Origin: RGIG3009 sp045541495 | GTDB lineage: Bacteria; Bacillota; Clostridia; Oscillospirales; Acutalibacteraceae | Direction: 5' to 3' | NCBI GenBank assembly: GCA_045541495.1 | Contig: JAZQJE010000060.1 | Coordinates: 1-8,213, forward strand | Length of the DNA: 8,213 bases | Shown here: in pieces, positions 1-6,287 of the stretch | How the letters are laid out: every line of letters starts with the position of its first letter | How positions within the stretch are numbered: position 1 is the first letter of the stretch | Made by a program: the position numbers and the translations under genes | The notes under the pieces: generated by a model | Databases searched by the model: none | Told to the model about the DNA's origin: nothing | Seen by the model: the letters and a program-made list of their open reading frames with translations, nothing else

Positions 1-22
1 TTCCTCGGCGGATAAGTTAGAA

Positions 23-68
23 AACAAAAAACCCCCCCCCCTCTTCTGAGCGGCCCGTATTTTTTGTT
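23..68. terminator. Bidirectional terminator-like hairpin with one arm replaced by a C run
   Basis: Seen: bases 23-31 (AAC then six A) pair fully with 60-68 (six T then GTT). CTC at 41-43 pairs with GAG at 48-50 around a TTCT loop (44-47). Between these paired blocks lie nine bases on each side: 32-40 are all C, while 51-59 read CGGCCCGTA. If 32-40 read TACGGGCCG the whole element would be a perfect stem flanked by A and T tracts, a typical bidirectional intrinsic terminator. It sits 7-52 bases beyond the stop of the minus-strand HtrA gene, where a terminator is expected. As written, the stem is interrupted by a 9x9 internal mismatch and would be weak. A plus-strand gene could end just before it (TAA at 13-15 or TAG at 18-20), but too little is visible to call one. 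Confidence 0.5.
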
Positions 69-74
69 GTGCTT

Positions 75-1403
75 TTATTGTTTCGCTTCGGCGAGTTTGA
101 CAGTGACGGTGAGACTTTCGACCCGTCGGTTACTGGAACGCAGAAGGGTGAGAGTGACGGTGTCGCCCACTTTGTGTTTGGCGAGGACGGAACGCAGTTG
201 CGCGTAATTTTCTACCATTTCGCCGTCCACTTCGGTGATCAGGTCACCCGCTTGAGCGCTGGTGTTTTTCAGCGTGGAATCGTCGTCGATGGAATAAATG
301 AGAAACCCGCGATAGTAAGCGTCGGAATAGGTCTGTCCGCGAATACCAAGCGATACACGCCCTGTGACATAACCGTTCTTCAGCAAGTCATCAATGATGG
401 TCTTCGCCTCGTTGATGGGAATGGAGAAGCCCAGTCCCTCGTATTCCTCGGCTATGATCTTGGCGGAGTTGACGGCGATTACCTGACCGGCGGCGTTAAA
501 CAACGGGCCGCCGGAGTTACCGGGGTTGATGGCCGCGTCTACTTGCAGACATTTGATGGCATAGCCGGTATCTTCATACACGTCGCGGGCCAGACCCGAC
601 ACGATACCTTGGGTGGCGGACCAACCAAGACCGCCTGCGTTGCCCAGTGCCACCACTTTATCGCCCAATTGTAGGTTGTCGGAGTCGCCGAACTGGGCGG
701 GTTTTAAATTGTTGGCGTTTACTTTGATGACGGCCAGATCAGTGGAGGAATCGGCGCCGATGATGGTAGCGCGCTCATACACGGTACCGTTATACAGCGT
801 CACATCGATGCGAGGGAAGGGTTCTTGTGTATTTTCATTCACCACACAGTGCCAGTTGGTAATGATATAACCGTCTGCCGACATGACAATGCCTGTAGCG
901 GAACCGGATTCCACTTCCACTTCGTCTTGCGTACTTTGAGAGAAGGGGAAACCGCCCGAAGCCGTGCCTGTGGTTTCAAAAATGGTGATGAGAACGGTAC
1001 TGTCGAGGTTGTTGTTGACGATTTCCGGTGTGCTGAGCCCCTGTGTATCTTCATCCAGCTCCGTGATTTCCAATTTGGGCGTATTGACGTTATTGTTCAC
1101 AGTGGTATCGCCAGTATTGTTGTTGCCGTCAGGGATGGTGATGAGTCCTTGTCCCGACAATACCAATAAGGCCGATAAGGTGGCGATCACCGCCACACAC
1201 ACGCCTGCCACGATGCCCACGACCAGGCCCGTGCGTTTCTTTTTCGGGGGACGGGGCGGCACGGGGTAGGGCGGTTGGTTCCACCCATAGGGATTATAGG
1301 AGGGAGGCGTCTGATAAGGTGGCTGCTGCCCTGCAGGGTCGGGAGTATTGCTTTCAGGCGATGCGGGTTCGCCGTTTATATTGTAACGATTCCATTCATC
1401 CAT
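75..1403 (-). CDS. htrA: HtrA-family membrane-anchored serine protease with PDZ domain
   Basis: This is a surface protease/chaperone of the S1C (DegP/HtrA) family, expected to degrade or refold misfolded exported proteins. Numbering from the 442-residue product: residues 1-57 are a Pro/Tyr/Asn-rich cytoplasmic tail ending in PPKKKR; 58-83 form one membrane segment; 84-125 are an Asn/Thr-rich linker. The trypsin-like domain follows, with His185 (TNWHC), Asp222 (STDLAVI) and Ser297 (NPGNSGGPL), so the triad is intact. One PDZ domain spans about 352-437. Length and order fit clostridial HtrA proteins. The ATG at 1403 is preferred over the ATG at 1412 because AGAAAGG (1414-1420) sits one base from the upstream ATG but ten from this one. 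A Cys directly follows the catalytic His, where most HtrAs have a hydrophobic residue. The gene lies downstream of the HK/RR pair on the same strand and has its own candidate promoter. Family assignment is secure; substrates are unknown. Confidence 0.93.
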   Translation of the reverse strand: MDEWNRYNINGEPASPESNTPDPAGQQPPYQTPPSYNPYGWNQPPYPVPPRPPKKKRTGLVVGIVAGVCVAVIATLSALLVLSGQGLITIPDGNNNTGDTTVNNNVNTPKLEITELDEDTQGLSTPEIVNNNLDSTVLITIFETTGTASGGFPFSQSTQDEVEVESGSATGIVMSADGYIITNWHCVVNENTQEPFPRIDVTLYNGTVYERATIIGADSSTDLAVIKVNANNLKPAQFGDSDNLQLGDKVVALGNAGGLGWSATQGIVSGLARDVYEDTGYAIKCLQVDAAINPGNSGGPLFNAAGQVIAVNSAKIIAEEYEGLGFSIPINEAKTIIDDLLKNGYVTGRVSLGIRGQTYSDAYYRGFLIYSIDDDSTLKNTSAQAGDLITEVDGEMVENYAQLRSVLAKHKVGDTVTLTLLRSSNRRVESLTVTVKLAEAKQ

Positions 1404-1430
1404 GATGGTCATGCCTTTCTTTGGTTTCTA

Positions 1431-1458
1431 CTTATACTATAACCGTCTTTTGTGTCGA
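1431..1458 (-). promoter_or_regulatory. Candidate sigma-A-type promoter of the HtrA gene
   Basis: On the minus strand, TCGACA (1453-1458) resembles the -35 box (5 of 6) and TATAAG (1431-1436) the -10 box (5 of 6), with a 16-base spacer. It would start transcription a few bases before the AGAAAGG ribosome site, giving a short leader. Read-through from the upstream kinase is also possible, since I see no terminator between the kinase stop (1491) and this site. Confidence 0.45.
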
Positions 1459-1471
1459 TTTGTTGAACAAA
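1459..1471. promoter_or_regulatory. Palindrome next to the HtrA -35 box, possible operator
   Basis: TTTGTT-G-AACAAA is a perfect inverted repeat with 6-base arms and a one-base centre, directly adjoining the candidate -35 box of the HtrA promoter. Its position would suit an activator or repressor. OmpR-type regulators usually bind direct repeats, so it is not assigned to the neighbouring response regulator. Confidence 0.3.
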
Positions 1472-1490
1472 GCACGATTTTTTTGTGAAA

Positions 1491-2915
1491 TCAGAGAGAA
1501 TCGGGCAGGGAGAAGGTGAATGCACAATACTCTCCTTCCACCGAGCGAACGGTGATCTCGCCGCCGTGAAGTGTGAGAATGCTTTTCACCAGATACAGCC
1601 CCAATCCCGTGCCGGTAGTGTCCAAACTGCGGGAGCGGTCGCTCTTATAAAACCGTTCAAAAATATGGGGTAATTCGGTGGCGGGGATACCGTCACCCGT
1701 GTTACGGATGGTACACAAAGTATGTCCGTTTTCATGGGTGAGGGTAATGCAGACGTTGCCGCCCTCGTCGGTAAATTTTACGGCATTTTCCACCAAATTA
1801 TACACGGCTTGCTGAATGAGATCGTAATCGCCGTTGACAGAATAGGACGGACAATCTTCCAAACCGGTGATGGAGAGATGTTTCTTTTCGATCTGTTGTT
1901 CAAAGGTGAGAAGTCCCGTACAGACCGTTTCGGTCAAGTCGAAATTGACGGGATGAAGCTTCAGTTGTCCGCTGTCGATGCGGGACAAATTCAGCATCGC
2001 GCGTACCAAGCGGGATAACCGTTTGACTTCACCGGACACGATGGACAGGTAATGCCGATGCTTTTCCGGCGGGATGGTGCCGTCCAAAATGCCGTCGATA
2101 AAGCCGGAAATGGTGGTCATAGGGGTCTTGAGTTCGTGAGATACGTTGGCAACGAAACTGCGGTGGGCATCTTCCTCGGATGACAGCGAGATTGCCATAC
2201 CGTTGAGGGCATTTGCCAGTTGCGCCACTTCATCCTGCCCTTTTACCCGTACACGGTAGGAAAAGTCACCTTTGCTGAATTGACGGGTGGCGGCGGCCAT
2301 TTGGCGAAGAGGCCGTGCCAAACGGTAGGTCATGACATACAGCACCACGAACATCACGATGAGCACCGCCAATCCCGACAACAAGGATACTTGCAGGTTA
2401 TCGCGGATATATTTTTGCATGTCACTGGAAGGGGAAGAAACGAGCACATAACCCATGACGGCATCGTTCTTTTTCAGCGGAACGCCGGCCGTGTATTGAT
2501 TGGTGTCGTATAAGCCGCCCAACCGCCCGACTGTGAAAAACGTGCCTTCAGACAAGGTTGCCTGAGAAGAGAGGGGTAACAGTTTATTTCGATGGACGCA
2601 GGATTGGTTATCGGAACACAGCAAGATGCGAAACTGGGCATCGGTCACCAGTACACTGCCATCTGCCACCACGGCCAGATGGCGCAGAGGAGCGGATAGG
2701 TTTTCGGGTAGAAAGTAGGTGTTTTGAGGGCCTTCCATGGCGTTGTCCGACAGAAAATCCGCTACGGTGGACGCGTTTTCCGTTAACAGTTCCTGTTTGT
2801 CCGTAAACCAATACCGCGCCGCCAATAACGCTTGGGCGGCGGTGAGCAGTAAAAACGTACAGGAAATGATGAGGGCGACGGCAGAGAAGTATTTGGAAAA
2901 AACACTTTTAAACAT
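1491..2915 (-). CDS. Sensor histidine kinase with HAMP domain (two-component system)
   Basis: This is a 474-residue membrane sensor kinase that would autophosphorylate and pass phosphate to the regulator encoded just upstream. Domains in order: TM1 about 10-33; extracytoplasmic sensor about 34-173; TM2 about 174-197; HAMP about 198-250; HisKA with phospho-acceptor His260 in SHELKTP; HATPase_c with N-box NLVENAVKF (N377), G1 NTGDGIP (D408), F-box FERFYKSD and G2 GTGLGL (435-440). All catalytic boxes are intact. The sensor domain contains two close Cys (C100 and C106), the only ones outside TM1 and the cytoplasmic part. The start overlaps the last 8 bases of the response regulator gene, and GAGGT lies 11 bases upstream of the ATG inside that gene, so translation is probably coupled. 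With HtrA downstream it resembles CssS-type secretion-stress sensors, but orthology cannot be proven here and the signal is unknown. Confidence 0.94.
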   Translation of the reverse strand: MFKSVFSKYFSAVALIISCTFLLLTAAQALLAARYWFTDKQELLTENASTVADFLSDNAMEGPQNTYFLPENLSAPLRHLAVVADGSVLVTDAQFRILLCSDNQSCVHRNKLLPLSSQATLSEGTFFTVGRLGGLYDTNQYTAGVPLKKNDAVMGYVLVSSPSSDMQKYIRDNLQVSLLSGLAVLIVMFVVLYVMTYRLARPLRQMAAATRQFSKGDFSYRVRVKGQDEVAQLANALNGMAISLSSEEDAHRSFVANVSHELKTPMTTISGFIDGILDGTIPPEKHRHYLSIVSGEVKRLSRLVRAMLNLSRIDSGQLKLHPVNFDLTETVCTGLLTFEQQIEKKHLSITGLEDCPSYSVNGDYDLIQQAVYNLVENAVKFTDEGGNVCITLTHENGHTLCTIRNTGDGIPATELPHIFERFYKSDRSRSLDTTGTGLGLYLVKSILTLHGGEITVRSVEGEYCAFTFSLPDSL

Positions 2916-3606
2916 CGGGTTGTTTTACCTCAAATTTATAGCCTACGCTCCACACGGTTTTTAGTGTCCATTGATCGGACACGCCTTCCAGTTTTTCGCG
3001 CAGACGTTTTACGTGAACATCCACCGTGCGGCTGTCACCGTAATATTCAAAACCCCACACTTCATCCAACAACTGGTCGCGGGTGTATACCCGATTGGGG
3101 TTGCTTGCCAAATGGTAGATGAGTTCCATTTCTTTGGGAGGAGTATCTACCTGTTTGCCCCGTACACGCAACTCGTAGTTTTCCATATTGATATACAGGC
3201 CGTCGTAAGACACTTCGCGGATTTTCTTTTTCTTTTCCAACCCGCTGCGGCGCAGTACCGCTTTGATACGGGCGAGGACTTCCTTGGCTTCAAAGGGTTT
3301 GACGATATAGTCGTCAGCTCCCAGTTCCAATCCCAATACTTTATCAAACAATTCACCCTTAGCGGTGAGCATGATGATGGGACATTGGGATTTTTTGCGG
3401 ATACGTCGGCAAACTTGCCAACCGTCTAACCGCGGCATCATTACATCCAACAAGATCAGATCGGGTTTGTCGATCTCAAATCGTTCCAAGGCTTCTTCGC
3501 CGTCGGATACGACGATGGGAAGATAGCCCTCTTTACCCAGATATAAGCGCAACAATTCACCGATGTTGCTGTCGTCGTCGACGACCATAATTTTTACGTC
3601 TTCCAT
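2908..3606 (-). CDS. OmpR/PhoB-family response regulator
   Basis: This 232-residue DNA-binding regulator is the partner of the overlapping histidine kinase. The receiver domain (about 4-115) has the acidic pocket D10/D11, phospho-acceptor D54 (LLDVMMP), T81 and K103 (VKPF). The C-terminal winged-helix domain (about 130-228) carries the recognition-helix motif DSRTVDVHVKRLREKL (191-206) and ends in the usual WSVGYKF. Length is standard for the family. The start is well supported by AGGAGG (3615-3620) eight bases upstream. It is the first gene of an RR-HK transcription unit, with HtrA following on the same strand, and it is divergent from the flavin reductase gene. Its targets plausibly include its own operon and HtrA; that is inference from gene order. 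Confidence 0.95.
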   Translation of the reverse strand: MEDVKIMVVDDDSNIGELLRLYLGKEGYLPIVVSDGEEALERFEIDKPDLILLDVMMPRLDGWQVCRRIRKKSQCPIIMLTAKGELFDKVLGLELGADDYIVKPFEAKEVLARIKAVLRRSGLEKKKKIREVSYDGLYINMENYELRVRGKQVDTPPKEMELIYHLASNPNRVYTRDQLLDEVWGFEYYGDSRTVDVHVKRLREKLEGVSDQWTLKTVWSVGYKFEVKQPDV

Positions 3607-3627
3607 GTGGCATACCTCCTACGTGTC

Positions 3628-3658
3628 AGTGTAACAAAAACGAAAAAAAGTGTGTGAA
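3628..3658 (-). promoter_or_regulatory. Candidate promoter of the RR-HK operon
   Basis: On the minus strand, TTCACA (3653-3658, 5 of 6 to the -35 consensus) and TACACT (3628-3633, 4 of 6) are separated by 19 bases, and TG one base upstream of TACACT makes an extended -10. The spacer is long and T-rich. It is back to back with the divergent promoter at 3664-3692, so one bound regulator could affect both. Confidence 0.35.
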
Positions 3659-3663
3659 CAGTC

Positions 3664-3692
3664 TTTAAATTTGCGCAGGGAAGCAGTATAAT
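3664..3692 (+). promoter_or_regulatory. Promoter of the flavin reductase-like gene
   Basis: A perfect TATAAT (3687-3692) is preceded at 17 bases by TTTAAA (3664-3669, 4 of 6 to the -35 consensus). The start codon is 25 bases beyond the -10 box, leaving room for a short leader with the ribosome site. Confidence 0.6.
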
Positions 3693-3702
3693 AAAAAGAG
3701 AA

Positions 3703-3709
3703 AAGGGGG
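3703..3709 (+). promoter_or_regulatory. Ribosome binding site that sets the flavin reductase start
   Basis: AAGGGGG lies eight bases upstream of the ATG at 3718 but only two upstream of the in-frame TTG at 3712, so the ATG is the better start. Confidence 0.6.
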
Positions 3710-3717
3710 CTTTGCCG

Positions 3718-4215
3718 ATGTTTAACAAGATTTCACCAGAAGAATGGCGGGACAATGTATTTGCCACCATCGGTCAGGATTGGATGTTGCTGACCGCGGG
3801 AACAACAGACAACTGCAACACCATGACGGTCAGTTGGGGGAGCATGGGGATATTGTGGAATAAGCCGGTGGCGATCGCCTATGTGCGTCCTCAACGGTAT
3901 ACTTACGAATTTATGGAAAACAGTGAATTCTTTACCCTGTCGGTGTTGCCGCAAACCTATCGGGCAGCGTTACAGGTATGCGGTACCCGATCCGGTCGCG
4001 AGATCGACAAGTTTGAGACCACGGGGTTGACGGTATACGATGCCGACGGCGTACCCGCTGTTGAGCAAGCGCGGATGATTCTGGTTTGCCGCAAGTTGTA
4101 TGTTCAGGATATGGAAGAAGATCAGTTTCTCGATCCGACGTTACTCTCTCATTATAAAACAAAGGATTATCACCGTCAATACATTGGTGAGATCGTGGAT
4201 GTACTTGTGAAATAA
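3718..4215 (+). CDS. Flavin reductase-like (FMN-binding split barrel) family protein
   Basis: This 165-residue cytoplasmic protein matches the flavin reductase-like domain family, whose members bind FMN and pass electrons or reduce flavin using NAD(P)H. Visible family features: an N-terminal strand with WMLLTAGT (22-29); NTMTVSWG (34-41), where the family usually contacts FMN; YVRPQRYTYEFM (55-66); and CGTRSGREIDKF (88-99), a signature of the flavoredoxin-like group. It has no signal peptide or membrane segment. The start at ATG 3718 is chosen on ribosome-site spacing; TTG 3712 would add two residues. It is a single-gene unit divergent from the RR-HK operon and convergent with the LCP gene. 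The electron partner and physiological substrate cannot be read from the sequence. No disrupted residues were noticed. Confidence 0.88.
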   Translation: MFNKISPEEWRDNVFATIGQDWMLLTAGTTDNCNTMTVSWGSMGILWNKPVAIAYVRPQRYTYEFMENSEFFTLSVLPQTYRAALQVCGTRSGREIDKFETTGLTVYDADGVPAVEQARMILVCRKLYVQDMEEDQFLDPTLLSHYKTKDYHRQYIGEIVDVLVK

Positions 4216-4218
4216 TCA

Positions 4219-4251
4219 ACTGTCCCGCCATGCTGTGCATGGCGGGACAGT
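4219..4251. terminator. Hairpin between convergent genes, probable shared terminator
   Basis: A perfect 14-bp stem (4219-4232 with 4238-4251, core CTGTCCCGCCATG) encloses a 5-base CTGTG loop. It starts four bases after the flavin reductase stop and ends five bases before the LCP gene's last base, so it can serve both strands. Neither side has a good T tract (TGTAATC on plus, TTGATTATT on minus), so termination may be inefficient or the hairpin may mainly stabilise 3' ends. Confidence 0.65.
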
Positions 4252-4255
4252 GTAA

Positions 4256-5386
4256 TCAATAACCGTATAAATGTTTGTGCAGGTCAATGACGGTTTGACG
4301 GTGGTCCAGCAATTGCAAACCGCTGCTGCCGTTGATGTAGGTGCCTTTGTAAGTACCTGAAGAGGGAATGGAATAATTCATGTTGATGGAATAGGACGTG
4401 TATTTCACGGCATTGGCGGCAAAAGTCAAAAACTCGTCGGCCGACATGTTGGTATCAATATAGGGCAACGCACTGTATACCGCGTTGATAAGTTGCGTAT
4501 AACTCATGGTGCCCGCCTTTTTGATCAGTTGATTGATGACCTTGCGTTGCCGCTCAGCCCGTTGGAAGTCGCTGTCGATCTTGCGGATACGGGCGTATTC
4601 CAAAGCTTGAAATCCGTTTAGATGATAGGTGCCCGGTTCACCGGTGAGGGGGACAAATTTGGGACTGTGATCATAGTAGGACACTTTGCAATCAGCGGCA
4701 GGGATGAGGGCCATTTCTTTGGCGGTAAGTTTCATGTCGATGCCGCCTAATACGTCGATTACCACCGGCAATACTTTAAAGTTCACGCCCAGATAATTGT
4801 CCACATCAATGCGGAAATTTTGGGCAACAGTTTTACGCAAAAGACCGAACTTGCCGTAAGCATAGGCATGAGTGAGTTTGTCGATATCGTCTGCGCCGTC
4901 GCCGTTGCGGTCACGGCCGGGGATGGATACCCAAGTGTCCCGTTGCAACGAAACCAGTTTGATAGTCTTATCCTTGCTGTTGATAGACAGGATCATCATA
5001 CTGTCGGAACGGCCGGTGAAGTTGTTGCTGTCCACACCCAACAGCATGATATTCCGTACGCCGTCTTGATTGCCGCGCAAGGCGATATCCGCCAATGCAT
5101 CGGGCGTGTGCAATTCGTCATCAAAGGGGTCGGTATAGTGGAGGCCGCTGTCGTCTTCCGGTGTGACAACGGCATTGGGGTCGTAATCTTCATCTGGTGT
5201 TTCAAAGTTGATACGATTCAGCCAATGCATACCGATGGCGGATATCGTAACACATAGCACGCCGATCAATGCCATGGCGCTGGTACCGACAATTGTCCAG
5301 ATTCGTACCTTTTTGGAATAGCGATATTCGGGAATGGCCCGCACGGCGCGGGGCTCTTTTTTCATAAAGATATCACGAAGGTTCAT
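4256..5386 (-). CDS. LCP (LytR-CpsA-Psr) family cell wall polymer ligase
   Basis: LCP proteins transfer lipid-linked polymers (teichoic acids, capsule, other wall glycans) onto peptidoglycan outside the membrane. This 376-residue protein has a basic N-terminus (1-27), one membrane segment (about 28-52), an acidic linker (60-95) and the LCP domain from about 110. Key residues are visible: LLGVDS with D119, GRSDSMMIL with R126 and D128, LQRDTW with R149 and D150, NYLGVNF (197-203), and the C-terminal YARIRKIDSDFQRAERQR (264-281), which supplies the conserved Arg and Asp residues. Between the RDTW strand and HAYAYG there is an Asp-rich stretch (159-170) resembling a calcium-binding loop. AGGAGAG (5394-5400) seven bases upstream fixes the start. 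It follows the SGNH gene by 15 bases, so the two are co-transcribed. The attached polymer is unknown. Confidence 0.93.
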   Translation of the reverse strand: MNLRDIFMKKEPRAVRAIPEYRYSKKVRIWTIVGTSAMALIGVLCVTISAIGMHWLNRINFETPDEDYDPNAVVTPEDDSGLHYTDPFDDELHTPDALADIALRGNQDGVRNIMLLGVDSNNFTGRSDSMMILSINSKDKTIKLVSLQRDTWVSIPGRDRNGDGADDIDKLTHAYAYGKFGLLRKTVAQNFRIDVDNYLGVNFKVLPVVIDVLGGIDMKLTAKEMALIPAADCKVSYYDHSPKFVPLTGEPGTYHLNGFQALEYARIRKIDSDFQRAERQRKVINQLIKKAGTMSYTQLINAVYSALPYIDTNMSADEFLTFAANAVKYTSYSINMNYSIPSSGTYKGTYINGSSGLQLLDHRQTVIDLHKHLYGY

Positions 5387-5401
5387 GGGTATACTCTCCT
5401 T

Positions 5402-6208
5402 TTAAAAGCGGTTGGCGGCTAAATGATCGCGCCACACGGCGTAACGGCTGGTATACAAGTGGATGCCGTCGCCGGAATGTTGTTTGTCCATCGCGCCGGT
5501 TTCATCGTCAAACACGGGGTTGACATCCAAATAAAACACGTTGGTGTTGTTGGCCAATGTTTTCAGTTCTCTGTTGAGCGCATCGATGTTGGTGTTGGTG
5601 ATGCCGCGGTTGGGTTGCTCTTTATCGGCGCGGACATGGAGGGTGGATTGAATCACGATGGTTATATTGGGTTGAATGGTCTGCAAGGTTTGGAGCAGCA
5701 GACGGTATTCTTCCATGATCCGTGAATGGGCATAACTGATCTCGTTGATGCCCAACATAATGTATACGGTGTTATATTGCCGCTGACGGAGAAGTTCTTC
5801 CAATTTCACGGGGCCTAACCCATCTATTTCGATGGAGCGGGATAAAACCGAAATGGAACTGAGATTGGTTTCCGCAAAGAAGTCCGCTTCGATGATATTC
5901 CCGTAAATGGACAGACCGTCCGTATGGAAATCGCCGATAAACAACGTGTTTTCAAAGGCCATATCACCGGCGGCGTTGGTGGTGAGAGGCGCGCGGGTGG
6001 TGGTTGTCGTGGTCACCGTTGTGGTGGTTGTCGCCGCAGTGGTGGTGGGACGGGTGGTCGTAGTTGTTGTCGTGGTGGATTCGGTAAACCACGGAATCGT
6101 TCCGTCATATAATATGAGGCAAACACTGCCTGCCGTTACGGCAATCATCAATAGACTGAGGAGAACGGCCAGCAACGGACTGCCTTTTCGTGCTTTTGCA
6201 TGTTTCAT
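5402..6208 (-). CDS. Membrane-anchored SGNH/GDSL-fold protein with Thr-rich stalk; catalytic Ser replaced by Phe
   Basis: This 268-residue protein has a short basic N-terminus, one membrane anchor (about 10-34), a Thr-rich stalk (about 44-77) and an SGNH-hydrolase-like domain (about 86-268). SGNH enzymes are esterases or deacetylases acting on lipids or wall sugars. Block I reads LFIGDFHTDGL: where the family has GDS, Phe94 replaces the nucleophile. Block III is kept (LGINE, G153 and N155), and so is block V (DGIH, D247 and H250). The start is ATG 6208, with AAGGAG nine bases upstream. The frame stays open to 6448, but that extension runs antisense to the racemase gene and looks like no family N-terminus. 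The gene precedes LCP in one operon, which points to a role at the cell wall. It may be inactive as a hydrolase and act in binding, or it may carry a sequencing error (TTC for TCC). Confidence 0.85.
   Translation of the reverse strand: MKHAKARKGSPLLAVLLSLLMIAVTAGSVCLILYDGTIPWFTESTTTTTTTTRPTTTAATTTTTVTTTTTTRAPLTTNAAGDMAFENTLFIGDFHTDGLSIYGNIIEADFFAETNLSSISVLSRSIEIDGLGPVKLEELLRQRQYNTVYIMLGINEISYAHSRIMEEYRLLLQTLQTIQPNITIVIQSTLHVRADKEQPNRGITNTNIDALNRELKTLANNTNVFYLDVNPVFDDETGAMDKQHSGDGIHLYTSRYAVWRDHLAANRF
5978..6076 (-). repeat. Low-complexity tract encoding a Thr-rich stalk
   Basis: About 99 bases of near-triplet ACN codons encode residues 45-77 of the SGNH protein, mostly Thr broken by RP, AA, V and RAPL. 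Such stalks span the cell wall and are often O-glycosylated in Gram-positive bacteria. The codons are mixed ACC, ACG and ACA, so the tract is not a pure microsatellite. Confidence 0.75.
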
Positions 6209-6217
6209 ATCATCAAG

Positions 6218-6223
6218 CTCCTT
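6218..6223 (-). promoter_or_regulatory. Ribosome binding site that sets the SGNH protein start
   Basis: AAGGAG on the minus strand lies nine bases upstream of the ATG at 6208. It supports the 268-residue product over the longer open frame. Confidence 0.75.
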
Positions 6224-6231
6224 AATTGATG

Positions 6232-6260
6232 TTGCGAAAAAGAAAAAATTGTGGTATACT
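6232..6260 (+). promoter_or_regulatory. Promoter of the racemase gene (extended -10)
   Basis: TATACT (6255-6260, 5 of 6) is preceded by TG at 6252-6253, making an extended -10. TTGCGA (6232-6237, 4 of 6) lies 17 bases upstream. The SGNH/LCP operon starts in the opposite direction within the same 84-base gap; its own promoter is not clear, but it must overlap or sit inside the start of the racemase gene. Confidence 0.6.
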
Positions 6261-6279
6261 ACTCTCCGAATGATAAAAA

Positions 6280-6287
6280 GGGAGGAG
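6280..6287 (+). promoter_or_regulatory. Ribosome binding site that sets the racemase start
   Basis: GGGAGGAG contains GGAGG (6281-6285) seven bases upstream of ATG 6293. The earlier in-frame GTG at 6251 lies inside the promoter and is rejected. Confidence 0.8.

Noticed and set aside
31..41. C homopolymer as a phase-variation switch
   Set aside because: It is outside any visible coding region or promoter spacer and sits inside a terminator-like hairpin in exact register, so slippage-based switching is a poor fit.
69..674. Long plus-strand open frame of about 200 codons opposite HtrA
   Set aside because: It lies wholly antisense to a clear protease with intact motifs, its product has no recognisable domain, and it is a reading-frame shadow.
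2971..3429. Plus-strand open frame of about 150 codons opposite the response regulator
   Set aside because: It is fully antisense to a complete OmpR-type regulator and has no ribosome site or family resemblance.
4820..5257. Plus-strand open frame of about 145 codons opposite the LCP gene
   Set aside because: It is antisense to conserved LCP motifs, with no ribosome site or recognisable product.
5978..6076. Short-period repeats as a CRISPR or regulatory repeat array
   Set aside because: The pattern is triplet codons for Thr in frame with a membrane-anchored protein; there are no spacers.
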